In this document: positions 35,816 to 44,090 of the stretch, in pieces
Layout of the letters: each line of letters starts with the position of its first letter
How positions within the stretch are numbered: position 1 is the first letter of the stretch
DNA from: Granulosicoccus sp963833195
GTDB taxonomy: Bacteria > Pseudomonadota > Gammaproteobacteria > Granulosicoccales > Granulosicoccaceae
Direction: 5' to 3'
Length of the DNA stretch: 64,000 nt
Assembly: GCA_963833195.1 (NCBI GenBank)
Contig: CAWHXF010000027.1
Span: forward strand, 4,216,001-4,280,000
Translations under genes and position numbers: made by a program
The notes under the pieces: generated by a model
The model's input: only the letters and a program-made list of their open reading frames with translations
The model's database searches: none
What the model was told of the DNA's origin: nothing

Positions 35816-36700
35816 CTACTGCTTGAGCCCACCCATCGTGAGCCCGCGAACGAGATTCTTCTGCACCAGCAGGATGAAGACGAAGGCCGGCACCATGGCG
35901 CCGACGCCGAGCGCCGCCATCTTTCCCCAGGCCGTGCCCGTGGACGTGACGAAGGTGGACGACACCACCGGGATGGTCTTCAGCCCCGTCTGCGTGAGCG
36001 TCAGAACGAACAGGAACTCCGTCCAGCTGAAGATGAAGCACAGCACGGCGGTGGCCGCGATGCCGCCGAGCGCCATGGGCAGCACGATGCGCCGGAAGAT
36101 CGTCCAGCGCGACGCGCCGTCGATCAGCGCTGCCTCGTCGATCTCCTGCGGGATGTCGTCGAAGAAGCTCTTGAGCAGCAGCACCGCCAGCGGCAGGTTC
36201 ATCAGCGCGTGCACGAGGATGATGCCGAGATGGGTGTCCATGAGCCCGATCTCCTTGTAGATGAAGAACATCGGGATCGCGACGGCCACCGGCGGCATCA
36301 TGCGCGTGGACAGGATCCAGAACACGAAGTGGTGCTGGCCGCGGATGCGCATGCGGCTGAGCGCGTAGCTCGCGAGCGTGGCGATCAGGATCACCAGCGC
36401 CGTGCTGCCCACGGCGACGATGATCGTGTCGACGAGCCGAGGCGTCATGTAGAAGTTCCCGCCGCCGGCGAGGTTCCTCGTCGCGTCCGCGCCGCCGAAC
36501 GAGATGCCGAACACCTCCTCGAACGACTTCGCGGTGAAGTCCCAGTCGAAGATGCGCGGCGGCTTGGTGAAGATCTGGCTCTCGGGCCGGAACGCCACGG
36601 AGAACCAGTAGTAGATCGGGAAGAAGAAGAGCCCGACCACCGACCAGGCGGCGACGGCGCGTACCACACGGACGCCGGTGCTCTGGTAGGAGGCGCTCAC
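35816..36700 (-). CDS. CUT1-type ABC permease (second, carbohydrate MalG-like)
   Basis: The 294-residue inner-membrane subunit has about six helices, beginning VVGLFFFPIYYWFSVAFRPE. The EAA loop reads IPQEIDEAALIDGASRWTIF with the conserved Gly, and the C-terminal end NLVRGLTMGGLKQ is typical of the MalG side. The GTG start overlaps the stop of the upstream permease gene by 4 nt (GTGA), giving a 1:1 arrangement. It stops 77 bp before the binding-protein gene. Confidence 0.92.
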   Translation of the reverse strand: MSASYQSTGVRVVRAVAAWSVVGLFFFPIYYWFSVAFRPESQIFTKPPRIFDWDFTAKSFEEVFGISFGGADATRNLAGGGNFYMTPRLVDTIIVAVGSTALVILIATLASYALSRMRIRGQHHFVFWILSTRMMPPVAVAIPMFFIYKEIGLMDTHLGIILVHALMNLPLAVLLLKSFFDDIPQEIDEAALIDGASRWTIFRRIVLPMALGGIAATAVLCFIFSWTEFLFVLTLTQTGLKTIPVVSSTFVTSTGTAWGKMAALGVGAMVPAFVFILLVQKNLVRGLTMGGLKQ

Positions 36701-37608
36701 CAGCGCAGCTTCGTCACGGCGACGAACACGTTCGCCACGATCAGGATGACGACGAGCGAGAACAGGCTGATGGCCGCGCCGTAGCCCCAGTTGATGAAGC
36801 TGAACGTCTGCTGCCAGGCGTACAGGCTCAGCGTATAGGTCGCGGTGCCCGGACCGCCGGACGTCATCACGAACACGTAGTCGAACGTGCGGAAGAGATC
36901 GATGCCGCGCAGCAGCACCGCGATGGCGATGACCTTGCCGAGCATCGGCAGCGTGAGCCGGCGGAAGATCTGCCACTCGCTCGCGCCGTCGATGACCGCG
37001 GACTCGAACGGCTCGGTCGGCATGGCGCGCAGCCCGGCAAGGAAGATCAGCACCATGAAGGGCGTCCACTGCCAGATGTCGGCGAGCATCACGCCCGCCA
37101 GCGCGGTCGAGCTGTTGCCGAGGATGGAGCCCGTCTGCAGCAGGCCGATCTCCTGCAGCGCCCAGGTGATGACGCCGTACTGAGCATCCTCGAGCAGCAG
37201 GAACATCATGCCGGTGATGGCGGGCGGAATGACCAGGGTGAGCGTGAGCAGGCCGCGCAGGATCCCGTAGCCGGGATCGTCCGAATCGAGCAGCAACGCG
37301 ATGCCGAGCCCCAGCACCAGCTGCACCACCAGGCAGATGCCCGTGTACAGCAGCGTGGTGCCGAGCGCGCCCCACAGCCGCGCGTCGGCGAAGAGCTTCG
37401 CCCAGTTCTCCGTGCCGACGAACTCGAGCGCGCGGCGGCGCGGCACGAACTCCTGGAAGCTCAGCCAGAGGTTGTAGAAGAACGGGAAGAGCGCGAACAC
37501 GACGAGCAGCGCCACGAGCGGCGCGAGCCACGGCCAGGCGTGGTCCGAGACGAGCAGCCGTGGTGCCGCGGGTACCGCCGGCAGCGCACGCGACGTCGTC
37601 GCGCTCAC
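36697..37608 (-). CDS. CUT1-type ABC permease (first, MalF-like)
   Basis: The 303-residue membrane protein has an N-terminal helix (WLAPLVALLVVFALFPFFYN), the MalF-type periplasmic segment and the EAA loop EPFESAVIDGASEWQIFRRL. It is the first gene of the leftward operon that encodes permeases, binding protein, SDR, kinase, G1P dehydrogenase-like enzyme, ATPase and GpsA-like enzyme. The GTG start at 37608 leaves a 125-bp divergent region shared with the SorC-type regulator, the expected control site. Confidence 0.92.
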   Translation of the reverse strand: MSATTSRALPAVPAAPRLLVSDHAWPWLAPLVALLVVFALFPFFYNLWLSFQEFVPRRRALEFVGTENWAKLFADARLWGALGTTLLYTGICLVVQLVLGLGIALLLDSDDPGYGILRGLLTLTLVIPPAITGMMFLLLEDAQYGVITWALQEIGLLQTGSILGNSSTALAGVMLADIWQWTPFMVLIFLAGLRAMPTEPFESAVIDGASEWQIFRRLTLPMLGKVIAIAVLLRGIDLFRTFDYVFVMTSGGPGTATYTLSLYAWQQTFSFINWGYGAAISLFSLVVILIVANVFVAVTKLRW

Positions 37609-37699
37609 GCGCGCGACCTCGCGTCGGACCTGCAGGCATCACGGGTCATCGGTGGCGGGCGAGTGGCGGCGTGCGGCGACGCGAACGAGCCTGCCACAG

Positions 37700-37744
37700 C
37701 ACCTGTTCCGGTTCAACACATTTGTTAGGCTAGATGAACAGGTG
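37700..37744. promoter_or_regulatory. Inverted repeat in the divergent regulatory region, candidate SorC-type operator
   Basis: The 9-bp arms CACCTGTTC (37700-37708) and GAACAGGTG (37736-37744) face each other across 27 bp. Inside lies an AT-rich stretch with a small AACA-N4-TGTT repeat, out of keeping with the GC-rich background. The site lies between the permease operon and the regulator gene and covers the regulator's start codon at 37734, so it fits autorepression and control of the polyol operon. Binding is not demonstrated. Confidence 0.6.
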
Positions 37745-38789
37745 TCATCGCCGCCCGAGCAGCGCCCCTCTGGTCACGTCCCAGCGTTCCGCCGACCGCC
37801 CCAGGGCCAGCAGCCTTCCGGACCCGGACTGGCCGGAGCAGCTCGCCGTGCGCGTCGCGCGCTCCTACTACGAGCTCGGCATGACGCAGGCCGAGATCGC
37901 CGCGGCGCTGGGGATCACTCGCACGCGCGTTATCCATCTGCTCGCGGAGGCGCGTCGCCGCGGCGTGGTGACGATCACGATCGACTCTCCGCTTCTGGAG
38001 AACGTAGAGCTGGGCGAAGCACTCGCGGCCCACTACGGGCTGAGCTTCGCCGAGGTCTGCCTGAGCCGTGCGGACGACGAGCAGACGCTCGCCCGGCAGG
38101 TCTCGGCCGCGGCGGGACCGGTCGTCGCGCGGCGGCTCGCGGACGGCATGACCGTGGGGCTCGGCTGGGGAATCACGCTGCAGGGCTTCGCCGAGCAGCT
38201 CGCCGCCCGAGCCATGCGAGACGTTTCCGTGGTCGCGCTGCTCGGTTCGCTCACCCGGCGCTCGTCGATGGATCGCTACGAGGCGACCACGGCGCTCGCC
38301 GCGAAGCTCGGCGCGGAGTGCCTGTACCTGCCGTCGCCGATCGTGTGCGACTCCACCGAAGGGCGTCGCATCATCGTCTCGCAGCCGATGTTCCGGGCGA
38401 TCGAGCGGCGCGCGCTCGGCGCCGACCTCGCCATCGTCAGCATCGGCGGCCCCGACAGCGCGACCATCCGCGCCGTCGGGCTCGTCACGGCGAAGGAGCT
38501 CAAGGCCGTCCGGGCCACCGGTGCGATCGGCAACTTCCTCGGCCACTACATCGACGCGCGCGGCGACGTCGTGCCGCACGAACTGAACGAGCGCATCATC
38601 GGCATTGCCGGCGACACCTTTGCGCGCATCCCCGAGCGCATCATGATCTCGGCGGGCGCGAACAAGGTGCGCGCGTTGCGCGCGGTGCTCGAACGCGGCT
38701 TCGTCAACGCGCTCGTGACCGACCAGGACACTGCCCGGGCCCTTCTGAAACGATCCGCTCCCCCACCACAGCGAGGAAGATCCCGATGA
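37734..38789 (+). CDS. SorC/DeoR-type sugar-binding transcriptional regulator
   Basis: The product of up to 351 residues has an N-terminal winged helix-turn-helix (AVRVARSYYELGMTQAEIAA, then LGITRTRVIHLLAEARRRG) and the SorC sugar-phosphate-binding domain, with GMTVGLGWGITLQGF, LYLPSPIVCD and LAIVSIGGPDSATI. Regulators of this family (for example EryD of erythritol loci) are released or activated by sugar phosphates. ATG at 37734 is used; the first 25 residues are not conserved, so a later start is possible. It is divergent from the ABC operon it probably controls and overlaps the aldolase gene by 4 nt. Confidence 0.88.
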   Translation: MNRCHRRPSSAPLVTSQRSADRPRASSLPDPDWPEQLAVRVARSYYELGMTQAEIAAALGITRTRVIHLLAEARRRGVVTITIDSPLLENVELGEALAAHYGLSFAEVCLSRADDEQTLARQVSAAAGPVVARRLADGMTVGLGWGITLQGFAEQLAARAMRDVSVVALLGSLTRRSSMDRYEATTALAAKLGAECLYLPSPIVCDSTEGRRIIVSQPMFRAIERRALGADLAIVSIGGPDSATIRAVGLVTAKELKAVRATGAIGNFLGHYIDARGDVVPHELNERIIGIAGDTFARIPERIMISAGANKVRALRAVLERGFVNALVTDQDTARALLKRSAPPPQRGRSR

Positions 38790-39457
38790 ACCCGTCCAGC
38801 GACGAACGCGCCGTCCGCGAGAAGATCGTCTCGTTCTGCCGCGAGATGAACGCCACCGGCCTGAACCAGGGCACCAGCGGCAACATCAGCGCGCGGCACG
38901 AGGGCGCCATGCTCATCACGCCCAGCGGCGTGCCCTACGACGAGCTGAAACCCGAGGCCATCGTGCGGATGCCGCTCGGCACCGACGAGTACGAGTGGGA
39001 GGGCGACCTCAAGCCGTCGTCGGAGTGGCACTTCCACCGCGCCATCCTGGACGCGAAGCCCGAACAGCACGCCATCGTGCACACGCATTCCACCTACGCG
39101 ACCGTGCTGTCGATCGGCCGGCGCGACATCCCGGCCTGCCACTACATGATCGCGGCGTTCGGCGGATCGACGGTGCGCTGCGCGGACTACGCGACGTTCG
39201 GCACGCCGGAGCTCTCTGCCAACGCGCTCGAGGCGATGCGGGACCGCTCGGCCTGCCTGCTCGCCAACCACGGCATGATCGCGTGCGGCCCGAGCCTCGA
39301 CAAGGCGATGTGGGCGGCCGTGGAGCTCGAGACGCTCTCGCGCCAGTACGTGCTGGCGCTGCAGCTCGGGGAAATGGTGATCCTCGACGACGCCGAGATG
39401 GCCCGCGTGGCCGAGAAGTTCAAGAGCTACGGTCCGCGACCGAAGGCCGACGCGTGA
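38786..39457 (+). CDS. Class II aldolase (L-fuculose-1-phosphate aldolase/Ald2-like)
   Basis: The 223-residue Zn-dependent aldolase splits a ketose-1-phosphate into DHAP and an aldehyde in the FucA family. Recognisable parts are TGLNQGTSGNISAR (phosphate site), the Glu in PSSEWHFHRAIL, the zinc-binding HTHSTYAT and the third His in LLANHGMIACGP. A good Shine-Dalgarno (GAGGAAG) precedes the ATG. FucA relatives act on L-fuculose-1-P and L-rhamnulose-type substrates, and Ald2 on 5-methylthioribulose-1-phosphate. The mtnK-mtnA pair 17 kb downstream makes the Ald2 role attractive; the neighbouring kinases make sugar-1-phosphates equally possible. Confidence 0.85.
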   Translation: MNPSSDERAVREKIVSFCREMNATGLNQGTSGNISARHEGAMLITPSGVPYDELKPEAIVRMPLGTDEYEWEGDLKPSSEWHFHRAILDAKPEQHAIVHTHSTYATVLSIGRRDIPACHYMIAAFGGSTVRCADYATFGTPELSANALEAMRDRSACLLANHGMIACGPSLDKAMWAAVELETLSRQYVLALQLGEMVILDDAEMARVAEKFKSYGPRPKADA

Positions 39458-40494
39458 GCGTGGAGGTCGCGATCGTCGGCGACCGGTTCATGCGCTCGGC
39501 GCGTTTCGTCGAGGCGCTGAAGGCGGCCTGCGGCGACGCCCTGACGTACCGCACGCTCGATCTCGCCTGGCCCGACGAGCCCATGGTCGCGGGTTCGGCG
39601 GCCGACGGCACCGCGGGCCTGCTGGAGCTGCAGGGCCGGCCCGACGAGATACTCGCGCACGTCGGCGACGCGCCGATCGTCGTCACGCACGCCGCGCCGT
39701 TCTCGGCCGCGATGTTCGACGCACTGCCGGCGATCGAGCTGCTCGCGGTCTCGCGCGGCGGACCGGTGAACGTCGACGCGGCGGCCGCGCGCGCGCGCGG
39801 GGTCAAGCTCGTCAACGCGCCCGGGCGCAATGCTTCGGCGGTCGCGGAATTCACGATCGGCGCGATCATCGCCGAGACGCGCCACATCGCGCGCGGCCAC
39901 GAGGCGCTGCGCGGCGGCGTGTGGCGCGGGGACCTGTACCGCGAGGACGCCCAGCGCGACGAGCTCTCGCGTCTCACCGTCGGCGTCATCGGCTACGGCG
40001 AGATCGGCCGCCGGCTGCTGCCGCTGCTGCACGCCTTCGGCACGATGGTCCTCGTGGCGGATCCCTACGTGGAGCTCGCCGCGGCGGACCGCGCGGCGGG
40101 GGCGCGGGCCGTCGCGCTCGACGAGCTGCTGGCATCCAGCGACGTGGTGACGCTGCACGCGCGCGTCACCGAGGAGACACGCGGCTTCCTCGACGCCACG
40201 GCCTTCGCACGCATGCGCCGGGGCGCGATCTTCGTGAACACCGCGCGGGGGCCGATGGTCGACTACGCCGCGCTGCACGACGCGCTCGCGTCCGGCCATC
40301 TCGGCGGGGCGATGCTCGAGACGTTCGCCGAGGAGCCGCTCGCGGCCGACTCGCCGTTGCTGAGGCTGCCGAACGTGACGCTCACGCCGCACATCGCGGG
40401 CGCGTCGCTCACGACGGTCCGCGTCGCGGCGGAGAAGGTGGCCGAGGAGGTGCGGCGTCATCTCGCGGGCGAGGCTCCGCTCAATCCCCACTGA
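39454..40494 (+). CDS. D-isomer 2-hydroxyacid dehydrogenase family protein
   Basis: The 346-residue NAD(P)-dependent dehydrogenase has the Rossmann loop VGVIGYGEIGRRLLPLL, the catalytic Arg in FVNTARGPMVDY, the Glu in LETFAEEPL and the catalytic His in LTPHIAGAS. The N-terminal 100 residues (VVTHAAPFSAAMFDALPAI) suit the phosphoglycerate-dehydrogenase type. In FucA-like operons such enzymes can handle the hydroxy-aldehyde or acid left after aldol cleavage. GTG at 39454 overlaps the aldolase stop (GTGA), so the two proteins are made together. Confidence 0.88.
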   Translation: MSVEVAIVGDRFMRSARFVEALKAACGDALTYRTLDLAWPDEPMVAGSAADGTAGLLELQGRPDEILAHVGDAPIVVTHAAPFSAAMFDALPAIELLAVSRGGPVNVDAAAARARGVKLVNAPGRNASAVAEFTIGAIIAETRHIARGHEALRGGVWRGDLYREDAQRDELSRLTVGVIGYGEIGRRLLPLLHAFGTMVLVADPYVELAAADRAAGARAVALDELLASSDVVTLHARVTEETRGFLDATAFARMRRGAIFVNTARGPMVDYAALHDALASGHLGGAMLETFAEEPLAADSPLLRLPNVTLTPHIAGASLTTVRVAAEKVAEEVRRHLAGEAPLNPH

Positions 40495-40525
40495 CGCAAC
40501 TCGGGCTTCTTCCGGCACAAGTCTG

Positions 40526-40554
40526 TTGACACCTTGGCCAATGGGGAAAACAAT
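40526..40554 (+). promoter_or_regulatory. Sigma-70-type promoter of the second regulator/transporter operon
   Basis: A perfect -35 TTGACA (40526-40531), a 17-bp spacer and an AACAAT -10 (40549-40554, four of six) form the clearest promoter in the window. Transcription would begin near 40561, after the TTG at 40534, so the regulator should start at GTG 40585. A small inverted repeat TTCAC-N7-GTGAA (40573-40589) overlaps that start and may be the operator. Confidence 0.65.
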
Positions 40555-40584
40555 GCGCGCCATGCAAATCATTTCACACCGCGA

Positions 40585-41583
40585 GTGAACGTGCTCGCGG
40601 CGCGGTCTTTGGCACCGCCCGAGGACGAGATAGCCGCGCGCGCGGCCTGGCTGCACTATGCCGGTGGCCTGACGCAGGGCGCGGTGGCCCGGCGGCTCGG
40701 CCTGGCACCCACGCGTGCCCATCGGCTCATCGCCGGCGCGGTGCGCGACGGACTGGTGCGGGTGTACGTCGACTGCGAGGTCGCCTCCTGTCTCGACCTG
40801 GAGGCCCGTCTCGCGGACACGTTCGGGCTCGGCGCCTGCCACGTCGTGCCGGACATCGGCGACGACCCCGTGCTGCCGCTCGCGGCGCTCGCCCAGGGCG
40901 GCAGCGGCTGGTTGATGCGCGTGCTCGAGACCGCCGAGCATCCGGTCATCGGCGTCGGCCACGGACGCACGCTGGCGGCCGTCGTCGATGCCTTGCCGCG
41001 GCGCGGCTCGCTGTCTCGCCGCGGTCCACTCGAGCACGGCGCGAGCCGCACGTGGGTGTCGCTGCTCGGTGGCCTGACCCGGAAGTTCGCGGCCAACCCC
41101 TACGACGTGATCTTCCGCCTGGCCGAAAAGAGCGACGCGGAGGCCTACTTCATGCCGGCGCCGATGTTCGCGGACTCGGTGGCCGATCGGAAGACGATGC
41201 TCGGCCAGACGGGCCTCGCCGAGGTCATGCGGCGCATCGATTCGGCGACGCTGTGCGTGCTCGGCATCGGCGCGACCGACGCCGGCGAGACGCTCGCGCT
41301 GGGCACCGACGGGCCGCAGGCGCAGGCCGAGCTGCGCGGGCGAGGCGTCGTCGCCGAGCTGCTGGGCCAGTTCCTCGACGCCGACGGGGCGCTCGTCTCC
41401 ACACCGTGGGACCACCGCACGATGGCGCCGTCGCTCGATGCCCTGGACGGTCGCGACGTCGTCGCGATCGCCGGCGGGCTGCACAAGCGCGCCGCCATCC
41501 TCGCGGCGCTGAGAAGCGGTCGCCTCACCGGACTGATCACCGACGAGCCCACGGCGCGCGCGCTCGTCGACACCGCACTCTGA
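40585..41583 (+). CDS. Second SorC-type sugar-binding transcriptional regulator
   Basis: The 332-residue regulator has a helix-turn-helix (LHYAGGLTQGAVARRLGLAP, then TRAHRLIAGAVRDGL) and the SorC effector domain with PVIGVGHGRTLAAVV, AYFMPAPMFADS and ATLCVLGIGATDAG. It differs clearly from the first SorC protein, so it probably senses another sugar phosphate. The start at GTG 40585 is chosen because a strong promoter lies over the upstream TTG (40534). It precedes the second ABC importer by 65 bp and is probably its specific regulator. Confidence 0.85.
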   Translation: MNVLAARSLAPPEDEIAARAAWLHYAGGLTQGAVARRLGLAPTRAHRLIAGAVRDGLVRVYVDCEVASCLDLEARLADTFGLGACHVVPDIGDDPVLPLAALAQGGSGWLMRVLETAEHPVIGVGHGRTLAAVVDALPRRGSLSRRGPLEHGASRTWVSLLGGLTRKFAANPYDVIFRLAEKSDAEAYFMPAPMFADSVADRKTMLGQTGLAEVMRRIDSATLCVLGIGATDAGETLALGTDGPQAQAELRGRGVVAELLGQFLDADGALVSTPWDHRTMAPSLDALDGRDVVAIAGGLHKRAAILAALRSGRLTGLITDEPTARALVDTAL

Positions 41584-41648
41584 AGGGGCGCGGCGCGCGG
41601 CGCCGGGCCCGGCAGGGCATTCCGATCCCATCATCGAGGAGAGAGCGC

Positions 41649-43085
41649 ATGAGCAGACAGACCGACCTGGTACAGGCCTTCCTGGCGGGCAGCATGAGCC
41701 GGCGGACGCTGATCAAGCGGCTCACCGCGCTGGGTGTCGGCACGAGCGCGGCGGGCTCGCTGATGGCGCTCGGTACCACGCGCGCGCTCGCCCAGGACTT
41801 CGATTGGATGAAGCACTCGGGCACCGGCATCAAGCTGCTGCTCAACAAGCACCCGTACACCGACGCGATGATCGCGAACCTGGATGCCTTCAAGCAGCTC
41901 ACGGGGATGGACGTGACCTACGACGTCTTCCCGGAGGACGTCTACTTCGACAAGGTGACCGCGGCCCTGTCGTCCGGTTCGAGCGAATACGACGCGTTCA
42001 TGACGGGCGCCTACATGACGTGGACCTACGGCCCCGCGGGCTGGATCACCGACCTGAACGAATGGATCCAGGACCCCGAGAAGACCGCGCCCGGCTACGA
42101 CTGGGAGGACATGCTGCCGGGGCTGCGCGCCTCGACCGCCTGGGACGGCGTGCCGGGCAGCGAACTCGGCGGCGAGGGCGCGAAGCAGTGGTGCATCCCG
42201 TGGGGCTTCGAGGCCAACAACGTCGCCTACAACCGCCCGATGTTCGACAAGCTCGGCCTGCAGCCGCCTCAGAACATGGACGAGATGGTCGAGGTGGCCG
42301 CACGCTGCACGGCCGAGCTCGACGGCGTGTACGGCATCGGCGTGCGCGGCTCGCGCTCGTGGGCCACGATCCATCCGGGCTTCCTGTCGGCCTACGCGAA
42401 CTTCGGGGAGAAGGACCTGACGTCCGACGGCGCCGCGATGTCCGCGGCGATGAACACCGACGGCTCGAAGGCCTTTCACCGGCAATGGGTGGACATGATC
42501 CGCGAGTCCGGCCCGAAGGACTGGTCCTCGTACACCTGGTACCAGGTGGGCACCGATCTGGGAGCGGGGGCCTCGGCGATGATCTACGACGCCGACATCC
42601 TCGGCTACTTCATGAACGGTGGCGACAACAAGGAGGCGGGCAACCTCGGCTACGCGCCGTTCGCGGCCAACCCGAACGCGCCGGCGCCGACGCCGAACAT
42701 CTGGATCTGGTCGCTCGCGATGGCCAACGCCTCGCAGAAGAAGGACGCGGCCTGGTACTTCATGCAATGGGCCTCGGGCATAGAGCACGCGCTGTTCGGC
42801 GCGCGGGAAATGGACTTCGTGAACCCCGTGCGGCAGTCCGTCTGGGACGACGAGATGTTCAAGGCGCGCATCGCCGAGAGCTACCCGGGCTACATCGAGC
42901 AGTTCACCGTCTCGGCGCCGGGCTCGAAGATCTACTTCACGCCGCAGCCGCTGTTCTTCGATCTCACCACCGAGTGGGCGGCGTCCTTGCAGAAGATGGT
43001 CGCCAACGAGGTGCCGGTCGACGAGGGCCTCGACCAGCTCGCCGAGAGCATCGACTCGCAGCTGAAGGAGGCGGGCCTGGGTTGA
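41649..43085 (+). CDS. CUT1-type periplasmic binding protein (glycerol/polyol type)
   Basis: The 478-residue receptor has a Tat-like leader (SMSRRTLIKRLTALGVGTSA, cleaved near ALAQDF), then KLLLNKHPYTDAMIANLDAF, EDVYFDKVTAALSSGSSEYD, a long aromatic loop (GAYMTWTYGPAGWITDLNEW) and QWCIPWGFEANNVAYN. The ATG at 41649 has a GAGGAG Shine-Dalgarno. It is the receptor of the importer encoded by the next four genes. The arrangement resembles rhizobial glycerol transporters (GlpV, with permeases GlpPQ and ATPases GlpST). The ligand is predicted to be glycerol or a related polyol. Confidence 0.88.
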   Translation: MSRQTDLVQAFLAGSMSRRTLIKRLTALGVGTSAAGSLMALGTTRALAQDFDWMKHSGTGIKLLLNKHPYTDAMIANLDAFKQLTGMDVTYDVFPEDVYFDKVTAALSSGSSEYDAFMTGAYMTWTYGPAGWITDLNEWIQDPEKTAPGYDWEDMLPGLRASTAWDGVPGSELGGEGAKQWCIPWGFEANNVAYNRPMFDKLGLQPPQNMDEMVEVAARCTAELDGVYGIGVRGSRSWATIHPGFLSAYANFGEKDLTSDGAAMSAAMNTDGSKAFHRQWVDMIRESGPKDWSSYTWYQVGTDLGAGASAMIYDADILGYFMNGGDNKEAGNLGYAPFAANPNAPAPTPNIWIWSLAMANASQKKDAAWYFMQWASGIEHALFGAREMDFVNPVRQSVWDDEMFKARIAESYPGYIEQFTVSAPGSKIYFTPQPLFFDLTTEWAASLQKMVANEVPVDEGLDQLAESIDSQLKEAGLG

Positions 43086-43092
43086 CATCGGA

Positions 43093-43119
43093 CGCGGGGG
43101 GGGCGTCGCGCCCCCCGCG
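43093..43119 (+). terminator. Intercistronic hairpin after the binding-protein gene
   Basis: A 9-bp G/C stem (43093-43101 with 43111-43119), built on a run of eight G, closes a 9-nt loop right after the binding-protein stop and before the first permease. No T-run follows. It is probably a stability or attenuation element that keeps the receptor abundant. Confidence 0.65.
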
Positions 43120-43151
43120 CACCGTCAGCCACCCCCCGACGGACCCGTTCC

Positions 43152-44090
43152 ATGAGCAGCAGCACCGTCACGGCGACCACGGTCGCCCCGCACGCGCGCC
43201 GTCGCCCGCTCGGCCAGCGCCTGTTGCCGTACCTGCTGAGCCTGCCGGCGCTGCTGGTGTGCGTCGGCATCCTGGTGCCGTTCGTCACGGCGGTCGCCTA
43301 CTCGCTGCAGCGCTACCGGCTGAGCCAGCCCTGGGCGCGCCAATGGAACTGGGGCGAGAACTACTGGAACTTCCTGACCGACTCGAGCTTCTGGAACACG
43401 CTTCAGGTGTCGCTCGTGTACGCCGGGCTCACGGTCGTGGTGGAGCTGCTGCTGGGCCTGGGCATCGCGCTGCTGCTGCAGCGGCGCACGCGGTTGAACA
43501 ACCTGGTGTCCATCATGCTGCTGATGCCGCTCATGACGGCGCCTGCGCTGGCGGCGTTGATGTGGAAACTCATGACCAACGTGAACTTCGGCGTACTGAG
43601 CTGGATGGCCTCGCTCGTCGGGCTCGAGGAGTTCCGCTGGGCCTCGTCGCCGTCGTCCGCGCTCTTCACGGTCGTGCTGGTGGACGTGTGGGTGTACACG
43701 CCGTTCATGATGATCCTGCTGCTGGCGGGCCTGCGCAGCTTGCCGCGGCAACCCTTCGAGGCCGCGGAGCTCGACGGCGTGCCGCGCTGGTTCGTGTTCA
43801 GGCGCATCACGCTGCCGATGCTCACTCCCTACATCATCACCGCGGTGCTGTTCCGCCTGATCGACTCGATCCAGCAGTTCGACATCATCTACGCCATGAC
43901 GCAGGGCGGTCCCGGCGACACGCTGACCGTGTTCCAGGTCGAGGCCTACCTCGACTTCTTCCAGTCCACCAACGTCGGGCGCTCCGCGGCGCTGCTCATG
44001 ATTCTCTGGGCCATCACCTACGTGCTCTCGACGCTCTTCATCAAGCACTGGCTGAAGCTGCGCGAGCGCGCGGCCGGAGGCGCGGCATGA
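43152..44090 (+). CDS. CUT1-type ABC permease (GlpP/MalF-like)
   Basis: The 312-residue inner-membrane subunit starts with a basic tail and the helix RLLPYLLSLPALLVCVGILV. It has the periplasmic loop typical of MalF-like subunits and the EAA loop QPFEAAELDGVPRWFVFRRI. The final helix is LLMILWAITYVLSTLFIKHW. It pairs with the next permease, whose start overlaps its stop (ATGA). Confidence 0.92.
   Translation: MSSSTVTATTVAPHARRRPLGQRLLPYLLSLPALLVCVGILVPFVTAVAYSLQRYRLSQPWARQWNWGENYWNFLTDSSFWNTLQVSLVYAGLTVVVELLLGLGIALLLQRRTRLNNLVSIMLLMPLMTAPALAALMWKLMTNVNFGVLSWMASLVGLEEFRWASSPSSALFTVVLVDVWVYTPFMMILLLAGLRSLPRQPFEAAELDGVPRWFVFRRITLPMLTPYIITAVLFRLIDSIQQFDIIYAMTQGGPGDTLTVFQVEAYLDFFQSTNVGRSAALLMILWAITYVLSTLFIKHWLKLRERAAGGAA

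Noticed and set aside
40534..40584. TTG start for the second SorC regulator
   Set aside because: It lies inside the apparent promoter, between the -35 and -10 boxes.
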